64,000 nucleotides of DNA from assembly GCF_000277125.1 (NCBI RefSeq), contig NC_016946.1, positions 5,022,001 to 5,086,000 of the forward strand. Direction: 5' to 3'. A program made the position numbers and the translations under genes. Under the pieces are notes generated by a model, which was given only the letters and a program-made list of their open reading frames with translations, did no database searches and was not told where the DNA came from. Shown here in pieces: positions 1-8,286 of the stretch; the stretch's first letter is position 1; each line of letters starts with the position of its first letter. The stretch comes from Mycobacterium intracellulare ATCC 13950. GTDB lineage: Bacteria; Actinomycetota; Actinomycetes; Mycobacteriales; Mycobacteriaceae.

Positions 1-54
1 CGCAGCGAGCAGGCCGACATCATCGCCGGATGGATCGGCAAGCGGTGGCGGTAG
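1..54 (+). CDS. C-terminal end of a truncated upstream gene
   Basis: The first 18 codons are open in frame 1 and end at a TAG stop at 52-54. They encode a tail ending GWIGKRWR. The start lies outside the window. In H37Rv the gene beside fadE6 is Rv0272c, so this may be the end of its homologue, but 17 residues are too few to assign a family. The stop lies just before the operator-like palindrome in front of fadE6. Confidence 0.5.
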   Translation, partial: RSEQADIIAGWIGKRWR

Positions 55-64
55 GTGATGTCGT

Positions 65-82
65 CAACCAACCGACTGGTTG
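65..82. promoter_or_regulatory. Palindromic operator candidate upstream of fadE6
   Basis: CAACCA and TGGTTG form a perfect 6-bp inverted repeat around a 6-nt spacer (ACCGAC), 56 bp upstream of the fadE6 start. This is the size and spacing expected of a TetR-family operator. In H37Rv a TetR gene (Rv0273c) lies two genes away, just outside this window. A related motif, CCAACCGGTTGG, lies at 26844-26855. The regulator is inferred. Confidence 0.5.
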
Positions 83-137
83 TTAGCTTGGAAGGTACTT
101 GGCCGAGACGGCGTCCTGCAGCAACGGAAGGCGACCA

Positions 138-2339
138 ATGCCGATCGCGATAAATCCCGAGCATCAAGAACTGGCCGATTCCGTGCGAGCGCTGGTGGCG
201 CGCATCGCCCCGTCCGAGACGCTGCACGAGGCGATGGAGACGGAGGTCCAGAACCCGCCGCCGTACTGGCAGGCCGCGGCCGAGCAGGGCCTGCAGGGCG
301 TTCATCTGGCGGAATCCGTCGGCGGGCAGGGCTTCGGCGTTCTCGAGTTGGCCATCGTGCTCGCGGAATTCGGCTACGGGGCGGTGCCGGGCCCCTTCGT
401 TCCGTCCGCGATCGCCAGCGCGTTGATCTCCGCGCACGACCCGGACGCCAAGGTGCTCGCCGGGCTGGCATCCGGCGCCGAGATCGCCGCCTACGGCCTG
501 AATTGCTGCGCGCTGACCGCCACCCGGCAGGGCGGTTCTCTGGTGATCCGCGGCGAGCTCCGCGCGGTCCCCGCCGCCGCGCAGGCGTCGCTGCTGGTGC
601 TGCCCGTCGCGATCGACAGCGGCGAGGCGTGGGTGGTGCTGCGCGCCGACCAGCTCGAGATCGAGCCGGTGAAAAGCCTGGACCCATTGCGGCCCATCGC
701 CGACGTGCGGGCCAACGCCGTGGAGGTCGGCGACGACGTCGTCTTGACGAACCTGAGCATGGGCACCGCGCACGCGCTGATGACGACGCTGCTGTCCGCC
801 GAAGCCATCGGCGTGGCGCGCTGGGCGACCGACACCGCGTCGAGCTACGCCAAGATCCGCGAGCAGTTCGGCAGGCCGATCGGCCAATTCCAGGCCATCA
901 AGCACAAGTGCGCCGAGATGATCGCCGACACCGAGCGGGCCACGGCTGCGGTGTGGGATGCCGCCCGCGCGATCGACGAGGCCCGCGAAAACCGTTGGGA
1001 CACCGCGGGTTCCCACGTCGAGTTCGCCGCCGCCGTGGCGGCGACACTGGCGCCGGCGGCCGCTCAACGGTGCGCGCAGGATTGCATTCAGGTGCACGGT
1101 GGGATCGGCTTCACGTGGGAGCACGACACGAACGTGTACTACCGCCGGGCGCTGATGTTGGCCGCCTCCTTCGGCCGCAGCTCGGACTACCCGCAAAAGG
1201 TGGTCGACACCGCGACCACCACCGGGATGCGCGCGGTCGACATCGACCTCGATCCCGAGACCGAGAAGCTGCGGGCGGAGATCCGGGCTGAAGTGGCGGC
1301 GCTCAAGGAGATCGAGCGCGAGCAACGCAAGGTCGCCATCGCCGAGGGCGGCTGGGTGCTGCCGTACCTGCCCAAGCCGTGGGGCCGGGCGGCCGGGCCG
1401 GTGGAGCAGATCATCATCGCGCAGGAGTTCGCCTCCGGGCGGGTCAAGCGGCCCCAGACCGGCATCGCCACCTGGATCGTCCCGTCGATCGTGGCGTTCG
1501 GCACCGAGGAGCAAAAGCAGCGGTTCCTGCCGCCGACCTTCCGCGGCGAGATGATCTGGTGTCAGCTGTTTTCCGAGCCCGGCGCGGGTTCGGATCTGGC
1601 CGGCCTGTCCACGAAGGCCACCCGGACCGACGGAGGGTGGCGCATCACCGGCCAGAAGATCTGGACGACCGCCGCGCAGTTCTCGCAGTGGGGTGCGCTG
1701 CTCGCACGGACCGACCCCAGCGCGCCGAAACACAGCGGCATCACGTACTTCCTGCTGGACATGAAGAGCGAGGGCGTCGACGTCAAGCCGCTGCGCGAGC
1801 TCACCGGCAACGCGATGTTCAACACCGTCTACATCGACGACGTGTTCGTGCCCGACGAGTGCGTGCTCGGTGAGGTGAACCGGGGCTGGGAGGTCAGCCG
1901 CAACACGCTGACCGCGGAGCGGGTGTCGATCGGCAGCAGCGAGGCGAACTTCCTGGCCACGCTGTCGCAGTTCGTCGAGTTCGTTCGTGACGGGCAGTTC
2001 GATCAGGTCGCGCAGCACCGCGCCGGTCAGTTGATTGCCGAGGGCCATGCGGCCAAGGTGCTGAACCTGCGTTCCACGCTGCTGACGCTGGCCGGCGGTG
2101 ACGCGATGCCGTCGGCGGCGATCTCCAAGTTGTTGTCGATGCGCACCGGCCAGGGTTACGCCGAATTCGCGGTCTCGTCCTTCGGGACCGACGCCGCGAT
2201 CGGCGACACCGACCAACTGCCCGGCAAATGGGGCGAGTACCTGCTGGCCAGCCGGGCGACCACCATCTACGGCGGGACGTCCGAGGTGCAGCTGAACATC
2301 ATCGCCGAACGGTTGTTGGGCCTGCCGCGCGATCCGTAA
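138..2339 (+). CDS. fadE6: Acyl-CoA dehydrogenase FadE6, two-domain form
   Basis: 733 residues, close to the roughly 730 of M. tuberculosis FadE6 and about twice a normal acyl-CoA dehydrogenase. The protein is two ACAD units in tandem. The N-terminal half (about 1-370) ends in the family motif CIQVHGGIGFTWEHD. The C-terminal half carries FSEPGAGSDLAGL, the FAD-contact strand GQKIWTTAAQ and the end motif YGGTSEVQLNIIAERLLGL. It should carry out FAD-dependent alpha,beta-dehydrogenation of an acyl-CoA; the substrate is unknown. The start at 138 (MPIAINPEHQ) is preferred over the in-frame ATG at 99 because GGAAGG lies 8 nt upstream and family members begin here. Fused ACADs often have one half active, and the YGGTSE region points to the C-terminal half. 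Confidence 0.9.
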   Translation: MPIAINPEHQELADSVRALVARIAPSETLHEAMETEVQNPPPYWQAAAEQGLQGVHLAESVGGQGFGVLELAIVLAEFGYGAVPGPFVPSAIASALISAHDPDAKVLAGLASGAEIAAYGLNCCALTATRQGGSLVIRGELRAVPAAAQASLLVLPVAIDSGEAWVVLRADQLEIEPVKSLDPLRPIADVRANAVEVGDDVVLTNLSMGTAHALMTTLLSAEAIGVARWATDTASSYAKIREQFGRPIGQFQAIKHKCAEMIADTERATAAVWDAARAIDEARENRWDTAGSHVEFAAAVAATLAPAAAQRCAQDCIQVHGGIGFTWEHDTNVYYRRALMLAASFGRSSDYPQKVVDTATTTGMRAVDIDLDPETEKLRAEIRAEVAALKEIEREQRKVAIAEGGWVLPYLPKPWGRAAGPVEQIIIAQEFASGRVKRPQTGIATWIVPSIVAFGTEEQKQRFLPPTFRGEMIWCQLFSEPGAGSDLAGLSTKATRTDGGWRITGQKIWTTAAQFSQWGALLARTDPSAPKHSGITYFLLDMKSEGVDVKPLRELTGNAMFNTVYIDDVFVPDECVLGEVNRGWEVSRNTLTAERVSIGSSEANFLATLSQFVEFVRDGQFDQVAQHRAGQLIAEGHAAKVLNLRSTLLTLAGGDAMPSAAISKLLSMRTGQGYAEFAVSSFGTDAAIGDTDQLPGKWGEYLLASRATTIYGGTSEVQLNIIAERLLGLPRDP

Positions 2340-2464
2340 CCGGGCGCAGAAATGGGCCATGCCGGCCTGACTGAGTCAAGCCGGCATGGTTCCCCCCATA
2401 CGCGGGCCGTCCATCCCGAGGGTTGGCGTGTCGGTGATGGCCGGCTACCGCGCGGAGATGGTGG

Positions 2465-2776
2465 TCACCACCACCAGTTCCACCAGTGCTGGGGCTTCCA
2501 GTAGCCGGGCCCGTGGACCCAGCCACCGTGCCCCCAGCCGCCGTGACCCCAATTGCCATGTCCCCGACCATCATGGCCACCCCATCCACGACCGCCGGGG
2601 CGCTCGGGAATGAAGCCCGGTCCGCTCTGCGGCCCGGCACTGGCGAAGCTTGTGGAGTGACTCGGCCCGGGGGCGGCCGAAGCCACGGGGGCGCCGCCGA
2701 AGAGCAGCGCGCCCGCCACGGCTCCGGCGCCCACAACACCTACGGCCGCGCCACGTAACGATGCTGACGAGATCAT
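2465..2776 (-). CDS. Small secreted Gly/His/Trp-rich protein
   Basis: 103 residues. The start at 2776 (MISSASLRG) has a strong AAAGGAG 8 nt upstream, which an ORF start at 2794 would ignore. The N-terminus is a classical Sec signal peptide with a hydrophobic AVGVVGAGAVAGALLF core, probably cleaved after ASAAP-type residues near 33-35. The mature part is short and rich in Gly, His and Trp, with repeated GHGGWGHG units and a C-terminus of clustered tryptophans (WWNWWW). This composition suggests metal binding or cell-wall association, but no family was recognised and no function is assigned. It is convergent with fadE6. Confidence 0.75.
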   Translation of the reverse strand: MISSASLRGAAVGVVGAGAVAGALLFGGAPVASAAPGPSHSTSFASAGPQSGPGFIPERPGGRGWGGHDGRGHGNWGHGGWGHGGWVHGPGYWKPQHWWNWWW

Positions 2777-3332
2777 CGAGGGCGCTCCTTTCAAAGACTT
2801 GATATCGATGCTTAAAACGCTAACCGGACATTTCTAAGCAAACAAGCGAATTCGGGGCTTTTGCGGTGTGAATTGCGCAACAATGACGTGATAGCGCCCA
2901 ATCCAGCGCGCGCTGATCAATCCCTATTACGCAATTCATTTATCCGCGAATACTGAGCCAGCGCACGGGTGATCGGCTTATATCTGCAGGTAGTACCCCG
3001 TATACTGATGTACTGCGCGAACCTACCGTATTTACTGAAGTCCGAATATGCGCATTGTCAGATCCACTGATTCGTCTCCGAATTACCGACCACGGGTCGT
3101 CGGATCACCGCAATCCTGTCGCCCGTTTTTACCGGCGACAGCTATTTGCAGGAATTTGCTCTTTCGCCTGCATCCGGCGTCGCGGAGCCGCGCGTAAATC
3201 CGTCCGCGTCCCACCCGGGCCGTCCGCGGCCCGGCGACGCGACTTAGGGTGGCGTCGGTGAGAGAATCAGTATTGACACATAGGCGACGAGCGCTGATTT
3301 ACTGATCCGCACTCACGGAGGAAGACACCGAA
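2777..3332. other. 556-bp intergenic region between divergent small genes
   Basis: The left part is clearly more AT-rich than the flanking genes and should hold the promoter of the secreted protein gene reading left. Around 2986-3028, GGTAG and CTACC and an inner AGTAC/GTACT pair make a loose inverted repeat. The right part holds the promoter of the gene at 3333. An ORF at 3055-3261 has no supporting feature. No RNA gene or mobile element was recognised. Confidence 0.5.
3273..3303 (+). promoter_or_regulatory. Possible SigA-type promoter for the gene at 3333
   Basis: A consensus -35 hexamer TTGACA lies at 3273-3278. The best -10-like string downstream is TTTACT at 3298-3303, a 19-nt spacer, which is longer than ideal. 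It lies 30 bp before the GTG start. The -35 is convincing and the -10 is weak. Confidence 0.4.
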
Positions 3333-3695
3333 GTGAACTTCAAGCCCAGTCCCAACGGACCCAGCGCCGGATCCTTTCGCGCCCCCACCCCGGGGGGCGG
3401 CCCCGCCGGAGACGCCGCGCCGACCGAGCGCCTCAGCCTCGGGCAGCCCCGCGGCCAGCGCATCGCCAGCGAGCCGCCGGCCAACCAGGCGGGACGCACC
3501 CAGCGGACTCGCCGGACCGTCGACCTGGCGGCCGCCACTCACCGGGCCCTCGACATCTGGCAGCGCGAGGCGGCCGATCGGCTCGGCGTCGCCCGCGTGA
3601 CCGGGCAAGAGGTGCTCACCGCGCTGATCGACCAACTCCTGGTCGACCCGAAGCTCACGGCCCAGATCACCCGGGCCATCAAAGAACGCCGCTGA
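3333..3695 (+). CDS. Small protein with ribbon-helix-helix/ParB-like C-terminus
   Basis: 120 residues, GTG start with GGAGGAA 9 nt upstream. The first 55 residues are Pro/Gly-rich and probably disordered. The last 65 (from RTRRTVDLAAATHRAL) look like the small DNA-binding partition proteins of actinobacterial plasmids: a basic beta-strand (RRTVDL) followed by two helices, then the typical VTGQEVLTALIDQLL and a basic end. I infer a dimeric ribbon-helix-helix DNA-binding protein, either a small regulator or a domesticated partition protein. No ParA partner lies nearby. It is convergent with fadD2, whose stop is 3 nt away. The family assignment is by motif appearance only. Confidence 0.7.
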   Translation: MNFKPSPNGPSAGSFRAPTPGGGPAGDAAPTERLSLGQPRGQRIASEPPANQAGRTQRTRRTVDLAAATHRALDIWQREAADRLGVARVTGQEVLTALIDQLLVDPKLTAQITRAIKERR

Positions 3696-3698
3696 GGC

Positions 3699-5399
3699 CT
3701 ATTCGATCTCCATTTCGCGCAGCTCGCGCTTGAGGATCTTGCCGGTGGGGTTGCGCGGCAGCTCGTCGAGGAAGATGACCTCGCGCGGCACCTTGTAGCG
3801 GGCCAGGTGATCGCGCACGTAGTGCTTGACGGTGTCCTCGTCGAGGTCCGCGCCGTCCTTCTTCACCACGAACGCGCGCAGGCGGTGGCCCCATTCCTTG
3901 TCGTCGACGCCGATCGCGGTGGCCTCGACGACGTCGGGGTGCCCGGTGATGAGGTCCTCGACCTCGGCCGGGAAGACGTTCTCGCCGCCGGAGACGATCA
4001 TCTCGTCGTCACGCCCGCTGATGTAGAGCAGGCCGTTCTCGTCGAAGTAGCCGACGTCGCCCGACGACAACAGGCCGTCGATGATCTGCTTCTTGCCCCC
4101 GCCCGTGTAGCCCTCGAACGGGAAGGCGTTGCCGACGAAGATGCGGCCGACCTCGCCCTGCGGCAGCTCCTTGCCGTTGTCGTCGTAGATCTTGACGCGC
4201 ACGCCCTTGACGACCGGCCCGACGGTCGACGAGTTGTACTGCAGGTGCTTGGGTTCGGCGATCGTCGCAAAGGCGATCTCGGTCGAGCCGTACATGTTGT
4301 AGATCACCGGGCCGAGGTCCTTGAGCGAGCGCTCCGCCAGGTCGGCCCCCAGCGCCGATCCCGACACGAACACGATCTTCAGGCTGGACAGGTCGGGCTT
4401 GGAGTCCATCTTCTCGACCGCTTCGAGGATCCGCGACAACATCACCGGGACGACGACCATCGCGGTCACCTTGTACTTCTCGATGTCCTGCAGCACCAGC
4501 GGCGGCTTGAACTTGCGGCGCAGCACCAGCGTCGAGCCCAGGAACATCGCGATCGTGCCGTGCAGATAACCCAGCGCGTGGAACATCGGCGCCGGCAGCG
4601 ACGTCACTTCGCCGGCCTTGAACGGGACGTGCGACAGGATTCCGCCGACCGGCGCCAGCGTCGGCGGGGTGCTGCGGTTCGCGCCCTTCGGGGTGCCGGT
4701 GGTCCCGCTGGTCAGGATGATGATCGAGGCGTGCCTGGCCGCCTTGGGGGCGGGCTCCTTGCTGCTGCGCTCGATCAGGTCGGCCAGCGTCTCGTCGGTG
4801 CTGCCGGACGGCTCGTCACTATCCGGGTTGGTCCCCAGCGCCCGCAGCTTGCCCAGCTCCGGCGAGGCCTTGCTGACGGCCTTGGCGTACTCGTCGTCGT
4901 AGATGATCAGCTTGGCGCCCTCGCGCTCGGACACCTCTTTGATCTGCGGACCCGAGAATTCGCTGTTGAGCAGGATGATGCGCGCGCCGACCCGCGCGGC
5001 GCCGTAGTTGGCGATCAGGAACCAGCGGGTGTTGCGGGCCAGGATGGCGACGCCGTCGCCGCCCTTGACGCCCTTCTCGATCAGCCCGTTGGCCACCGCG
5101 TGCGCCGCCTCGTCGAGTTCGCGGTAGGAGAATTCGCCCTCTTCGTCGATGCACGCCGCGCGGTCGGGATGGCGCCGCGCGTTGAGGGCGGGCAACATGC
5201 CGAACTCGCCCCACTTGTAGATGTCGGCCGCCATCGCGGCGTAGTTCTGCGGCGGCTCGATCCGGAACGCGCCCGACTCGAAGATTTTGCGCACGTAGTG
5301 CAGTTCGGCGGAGCCGCGCTCGACGTACTGGTGCAGTTTCGCTACCGCTTTGGAGGCCTGACCGGGCAGGCCGAGGAGGTTAGGCATGGAATCCACCAT
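3699..5399 (-). CDS. fadD2: Fatty-acyl-CoA ligase FadD2
   Basis: 566 residues, an ANL-superfamily acyl-CoA synthetase that activates a fatty acid via acyl-AMP. Visible motifs are the P-loop LTSGTTGTPKGANRS, the adenine-binding MYGSTE, the hinge region ISGRDDEMIVSGGENVFP and the C-terminal catalytic lysine in PRNPTGKILKREL. The order matches H37Rv Rv0270, next to Rv0269c and fadE6. Two starts are possible: ATG 5399 (MVDSMPN) and ATG 5387 (MPNLLG); neither has a strong Shine-Dalgarno. The second gives 562 residues, nearer the 560 I recall for M. tuberculosis. The upstream extension of the open frame is antisense to the neighbouring polymerase gene and is not real. It is divergently transcribed from that gene across a palindrome. 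Confidence 0.93.
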   Translation of the reverse strand: MVDSMPNLLGLPGQASKAVAKLHQYVERGSAELHYVRKIFESGAFRIEPPQNYAAMAADIYKWGEFGMLPALNARRHPDRAACIDEEGEFSYRELDEAAHAVANGLIEKGVKGGDGVAILARNTRWFLIANYGAARVGARIILLNSEFSGPQIKEVSEREGAKLIIYDDEYAKAVSKASPELGKLRALGTNPDSDEPSGSTDETLADLIERSSKEPAPKAARHASIIILTSGTTGTPKGANRSTPPTLAPVGGILSHVPFKAGEVTSLPAPMFHALGYLHGTIAMFLGSTLVLRRKFKPPLVLQDIEKYKVTAMVVVPVMLSRILEAVEKMDSKPDLSSLKIVFVSGSALGADLAERSLKDLGPVIYNMYGSTEIAFATIAEPKHLQYNSSTVGPVVKGVRVKIYDDNGKELPQGEVGRIFVGNAFPFEGYTGGGKKQIIDGLLSSGDVGYFDENGLLYISGRDDEMIVSGGENVFPAEVEDLITGHPDVVEATAIGVDDKEWGHRLRAFVVKKDGADLDEDTVKHYVRDHLARYKVPREVIFLDELPRNPTGKILKRELREMEIE

Positions 5400-5421
5400 A
5401 TGTGACGTCCGTCTCAGCACG

Positions 5422-5436
5422 GCCAGAAATTCTGGC
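5422..5436. promoter_or_regulatory. Perfect 15-bp palindrome in the fadD2/polymerase spacer
   Basis: GCCAGAA-A-TTCTGGC is a perfect 7+7 inverted repeat with one central base, inside the 45-bp spacer between divergent fadD2 (start 5399) and the polymerase gene (start 5445). Any repressor bound here would cover both promoters. The regulator is unknown. Confidence 0.5.
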
Positions 5437-5444
5437 GAATTAAC

Positions 5445-6713
5445 ATGAACCGCATGACCCGTCCGGTTTTGCTGGAGGTGGCCGGGCGCGAGGTCACCGT
5501 CACCCATCCGGACAAGGTCGTGTTCCCCCGCGCGGACGGCCACAAAACATCGGGCCCCTACACCAAGCTCGACCTGGTCCGCTATTACCTGTCCGTGGCC
5601 GACGGCGCGCTGCGCGGCGTGGCGGGGCGCCCCATGATCCTGAAGCGCTTCGTCAAGGGCATCACCGAAGAGGCGGTGTTCCAGAAGCGCGCGCCGGCGA
5701 AACGGCCGGACTGGGTCGACGTCGCCGAACTCCGTTACGCGCGAGGCACTTCCGCGGCGGAGGCCGTCATCCGCGACGCCGCCGGGCTGGCCTGGGCGAT
5801 CAACCTGGGCTGCGTCGACCTGAATCCGCACCCGGTGCTCGCCGACGACCTCGATCATCCCGACGAACTGCGCGTCGACCTCGATCCGATGCCCGGGGTC
5901 TCCTGGCGGCGCATCGTGGACGTCGCCCTGGTGGCGCGCGAGGTGCTCGAGGACTACGGCCTGACCCCGTGGCCGAAGACGTCGGGGTCGCGCGGCTTCC
6001 ACGTCTACGCCCGCGTCGCCCGGCGCTGGGAGTTCCGCCAGGTGCGGCTGGCCGCGCAGACCGTCGCCCGGGAGGTGGAGCGGCGCGTGCCCGAGGCGGC
6101 GACCAGCCGGTGGTGGAAGGAAGAACGCGAGGGGGTGTTCGTCGACTTCAACCAGAACGCGAAGGACCGCACGGTCGCCTCGGCCTATTCGGTGCGGGCG
6201 ACGCCCGACGCCCGGGTCTCGACCCCGCTGCACTGGGACGAGGTCGCCGGGTGCCGGCCCGAGGCGTTCACGATCGATACCGTGCCCGCGCGGTTCGCCG
6301 AGATCGGTGACCCCTGGGAGGGAATGGACGACGCGGTCGGTGACCTCGACCGGTTGCTGGTGCTGGCCGAGGAGATGGGGCCTCCCGAGCGGGCGCCCAA
6401 AGGGTCGGGCAAGCGCGACAAGGGCACCGGCGGCCGGCGTCAATCCTCGATGCCCCTGATCGAGATCGCCCGCACCAAGACCAAGGACGAGGCGATGGCG
6501 GCGCTGGACACCTGGCGCGACCGCCATCCGGCGGCGGCCGAGCGGCTGCAGCCGGTCGACGTCCTCGTCGACGGCATGCGCGGGCCCAGCTCGATCTGGT
6601 ACCGGATCCGGATCAACCTGCAACACGTTCCCGAGGACCAGCGGCCGCCGCAGGAGGAGCTGATCGCCGACTACAGCCCCTGGGCCAATTACGGCGGCAA
6701 GCAGCAGCCCTAA
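5445..6713 (+). CDS. polD2: LigD-type primase-polymerase domain protein
   Basis: 422 residues. This is a stand-alone archaeo-eukaryotic primase (LigD PolDom) family protein without the ligase or nuclease domains. It matches Rv0269c, whose M. smegmatis homologue was named PolD2 and shown to be an RNA/DNA polymerase. Motifs: HPDKVVFP near the N-terminus, the metal-binding acidic pair in LRVDLDPMPG, and the nucleotide-binding SGSRGFHVY. The C-terminal third (about 310-420) contains a Lys/Gly-rich linker and a tail absent from LigD. ATG 5445 is used; ATG 5454 is also in frame. The function is probably DNA repair or gap filling, possibly in an alternative end-joining pathway. It abuts narU tail to tail with no gap. 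Confidence 0.88.
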   Translation: MNRMTRPVLLEVAGREVTVTHPDKVVFPRADGHKTSGPYTKLDLVRYYLSVADGALRGVAGRPMILKRFVKGITEEAVFQKRAPAKRPDWVDVAELRYARGTSAAEAVIRDAAGLAWAINLGCVDLNPHPVLADDLDHPDELRVDLDPMPGVSWRRIVDVALVAREVLEDYGLTPWPKTSGSRGFHVYARVARRWEFRQVRLAAQTVAREVERRVPEAATSRWWKEEREGVFVDFNQNAKDRTVASAYSVRATPDARVSTPLHWDEVAGCRPEAFTIDTVPARFAEIGDPWEGMDDAVGDLDRLLVLAEEMGPPERAPKGSGKRDKGTGGRRQSSMPLIEIARTKTKDEAMAALDTWRDRHPAAAERLQPVDVLVDGMRGPSSIWYRIRINLQHVPEDQRPPQEELIADYSPWANYGGKQQP

Positions 6714-8105
6714 CTAGATCCCGACCCGGGTTATCGCGTTGTGCCTGCGCAGGTAGCAGTACCAGGTGACGCCCAGCAGGGCGAGGAAGAACGCGATGTA
6801 GAACCGCAGCGCCGGCTCGATGCTGCCGAACTCCGACTTCGACCAGGCGTAGGCCAGCGGCACGATGAACCCGCCGAAGGCGCCCACCGCCGAGATGACG
6901 CCCAGCGCGCCGGCGGCCTGGCGGCGCATCTGCACCATGGTGTCCGGATCGCCGCCGGCCAGCTCGCCCTTGATCTTGAAGATCCGCGAAATCATCCGGT
7001 AGGTCGAGCCATTGCCGATGCCGGTGGCGACGAACAAGAACATGAAGCTGGCGAAGAACGCCGGCAGGTTGACCGCCCGCACCGACCACAGCGCGGCCGC
7101 CGCCCCGAGGGCCAACAGCGCGAAGCTGGCGGCGGTGATGCGCGCCCCGCCGATCCGGTCGGCCAGCTTGCCGCCGAGGGGCCGGATCACCGATCCGATG
7201 CCGGCGCCGAGGAAGGCCCAGGTCAGCGCGATGTCGCCGCGGCCGAACACCGTCTTGAGCAGGGTCGGGAAGGCGGCCGAGTAGCCGATGAAGGACCCGA
7301 ACGTGCCGATGTAGAGCAGCGACATGACCCAGGTGTCGGGGTGGCGCAGCGACTGCCATACCGGCTTCACGTCGGCCTTGGCCTCGGTCAGGTTGTTCAT
7401 GAATCCGAACGCGCACACGGCGGCCACGACGGCCAGCGGCACGTAGAACAGTCCGGCGCGCGCCAGGGCCACCCCGCCGCCCGCGACGACGACGGGCGGG
7501 ATGATCTTATGCACGACGGCGACGCCGACGTTGCCGCCGGCCGCGTTCAGGCCCAGCGCCCAGCCCTTGTCCTTCTCCGGGTAGAAGAAGGAGATGTTGG
7601 CCATCGACGAGGCGAAGTTGCCGCCGCCGAAGCCGGCGGTCGCCGCGACCGCCACCAGGACCGCGAACGGGATGCCGGGATGGCTCACCGCCCAGGCCAG
7701 CAGCAGGCACGGGATCAGCAGCAGCGCCGCCGAGATGGTCGTCCAGTTGCGGCCACCGAAGATCGGCACCGCGAAGGTGTACGGCAGCCGCAGGAAGGCG
7801 CCCACCCCGCTGGGGACGGCGACCAGGCACAGCGCCTGGCTGGGGGTCAGCGCCCAGCCGGACGCGGCGGGCAGCCCGTGCGCGCCCGCGGTCATCTGCA
7901 CCACGACGATGCTCCACAGCATCCACACGCTGAACCCGACGTGCTCGGCGAAGATCGAGAAGATCAGGTTGCGGCGGGCGATCGGCTTGCCGGTCGCCTC
8001 CCAGAACTCCGGGTCTTCGGGTCGCCAGTCGTCGATCCAGTGCCGTCCGGCAGGACGCTCGCGCGTCGGCGCGGGCTGCGATGCCGGGCTGAGGGTCGTG
8101 GTCAT
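6714..8105 (-). CDS. narU: Nitrate/nitrite transporter NarU (MFS, NNP family)
   Basis: 463 residues with about 12 hydrophobic segments. NNP-family signatures are visible: GGRNWTTISAALLLIP, then GFGGGNFASSMANISFFYP and NAAGGNVG. The family exchanges nitrate and nitrite across the membrane. The start at 8105 (MTTTLSPASQ) is preceded by AAGGGAG, so the 37 extra residues of the open frame are discarded. The paralogue narK3 is 4.3 kb away, beside the nitrite reductase genes. In H37Rv this gene (Rv0267) is followed by the 5-oxoprolinase gene oplA; here fecB2 follows directly. Confidence 0.92.
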   Translation of the reverse strand: MTTTLSPASQPAPTRERPAGRHWIDDWRPEDPEFWEATGKPIARRNLIFSIFAEHVGFSVWMLWSIVVVQMTAGAHGLPAASGWALTPSQALCLVAVPSGVGAFLRLPYTFAVPIFGGRNWTTISAALLLIPCLLLAWAVSHPGIPFAVLVAVAATAGFGGGNFASSMANISFFYPEKDKGWALGLNAAGGNVGVAVVHKIIPPVVVAGGGVALARAGLFYVPLAVVAAVCAFGFMNNLTEAKADVKPVWQSLRHPDTWVMSLLYIGTFGSFIGYSAAFPTLLKTVFGRGDIALTWAFLGAGIGSVIRPLGGKLADRIGGARITAASFALLALGAAAALWSVRAVNLPAFFASFMFLFVATGIGNGSTYRMISRIFKIKGELAGGDPDTMVQMRRQAAGALGVISAVGAFGGFIVPLAYAWSKSEFGSIEPALRFYIAFFLALLGVTWYCYLRRHNAITRVGI

Positions 8106-8286
8106 CTGGTGGGACTCCCTTGTGGGTAGGCGCGGGCGGTGACCACTTGACGCTAGAGAGGCACTGTTACCGGTCCGGGTGTGCACAGTTACGCGGGCGA
8201 TACGCAGAAATCGCAACGGGGCGGGCGCGTTTGTCAGAACTCTGCAACGCGAGCCGCCGGGTGGCGGAACGCGATACTCTCACGCG

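Noticed and set aside
3055..3261. 68-codon ORF before the ribbon-helix-helix gene
   Set aside because: No ribosome-binding site, Arg/Ser-rich product, and it overlaps the region that looks like the promoter of the next gene.
3807..5405. 532-codon ORF antisense to fadD2
   Set aside because: A mirror frame of a real gene in high-GC DNA. The same holds for long antisense frames over nirB (16744-18834), aftD (38569-40893) and others.
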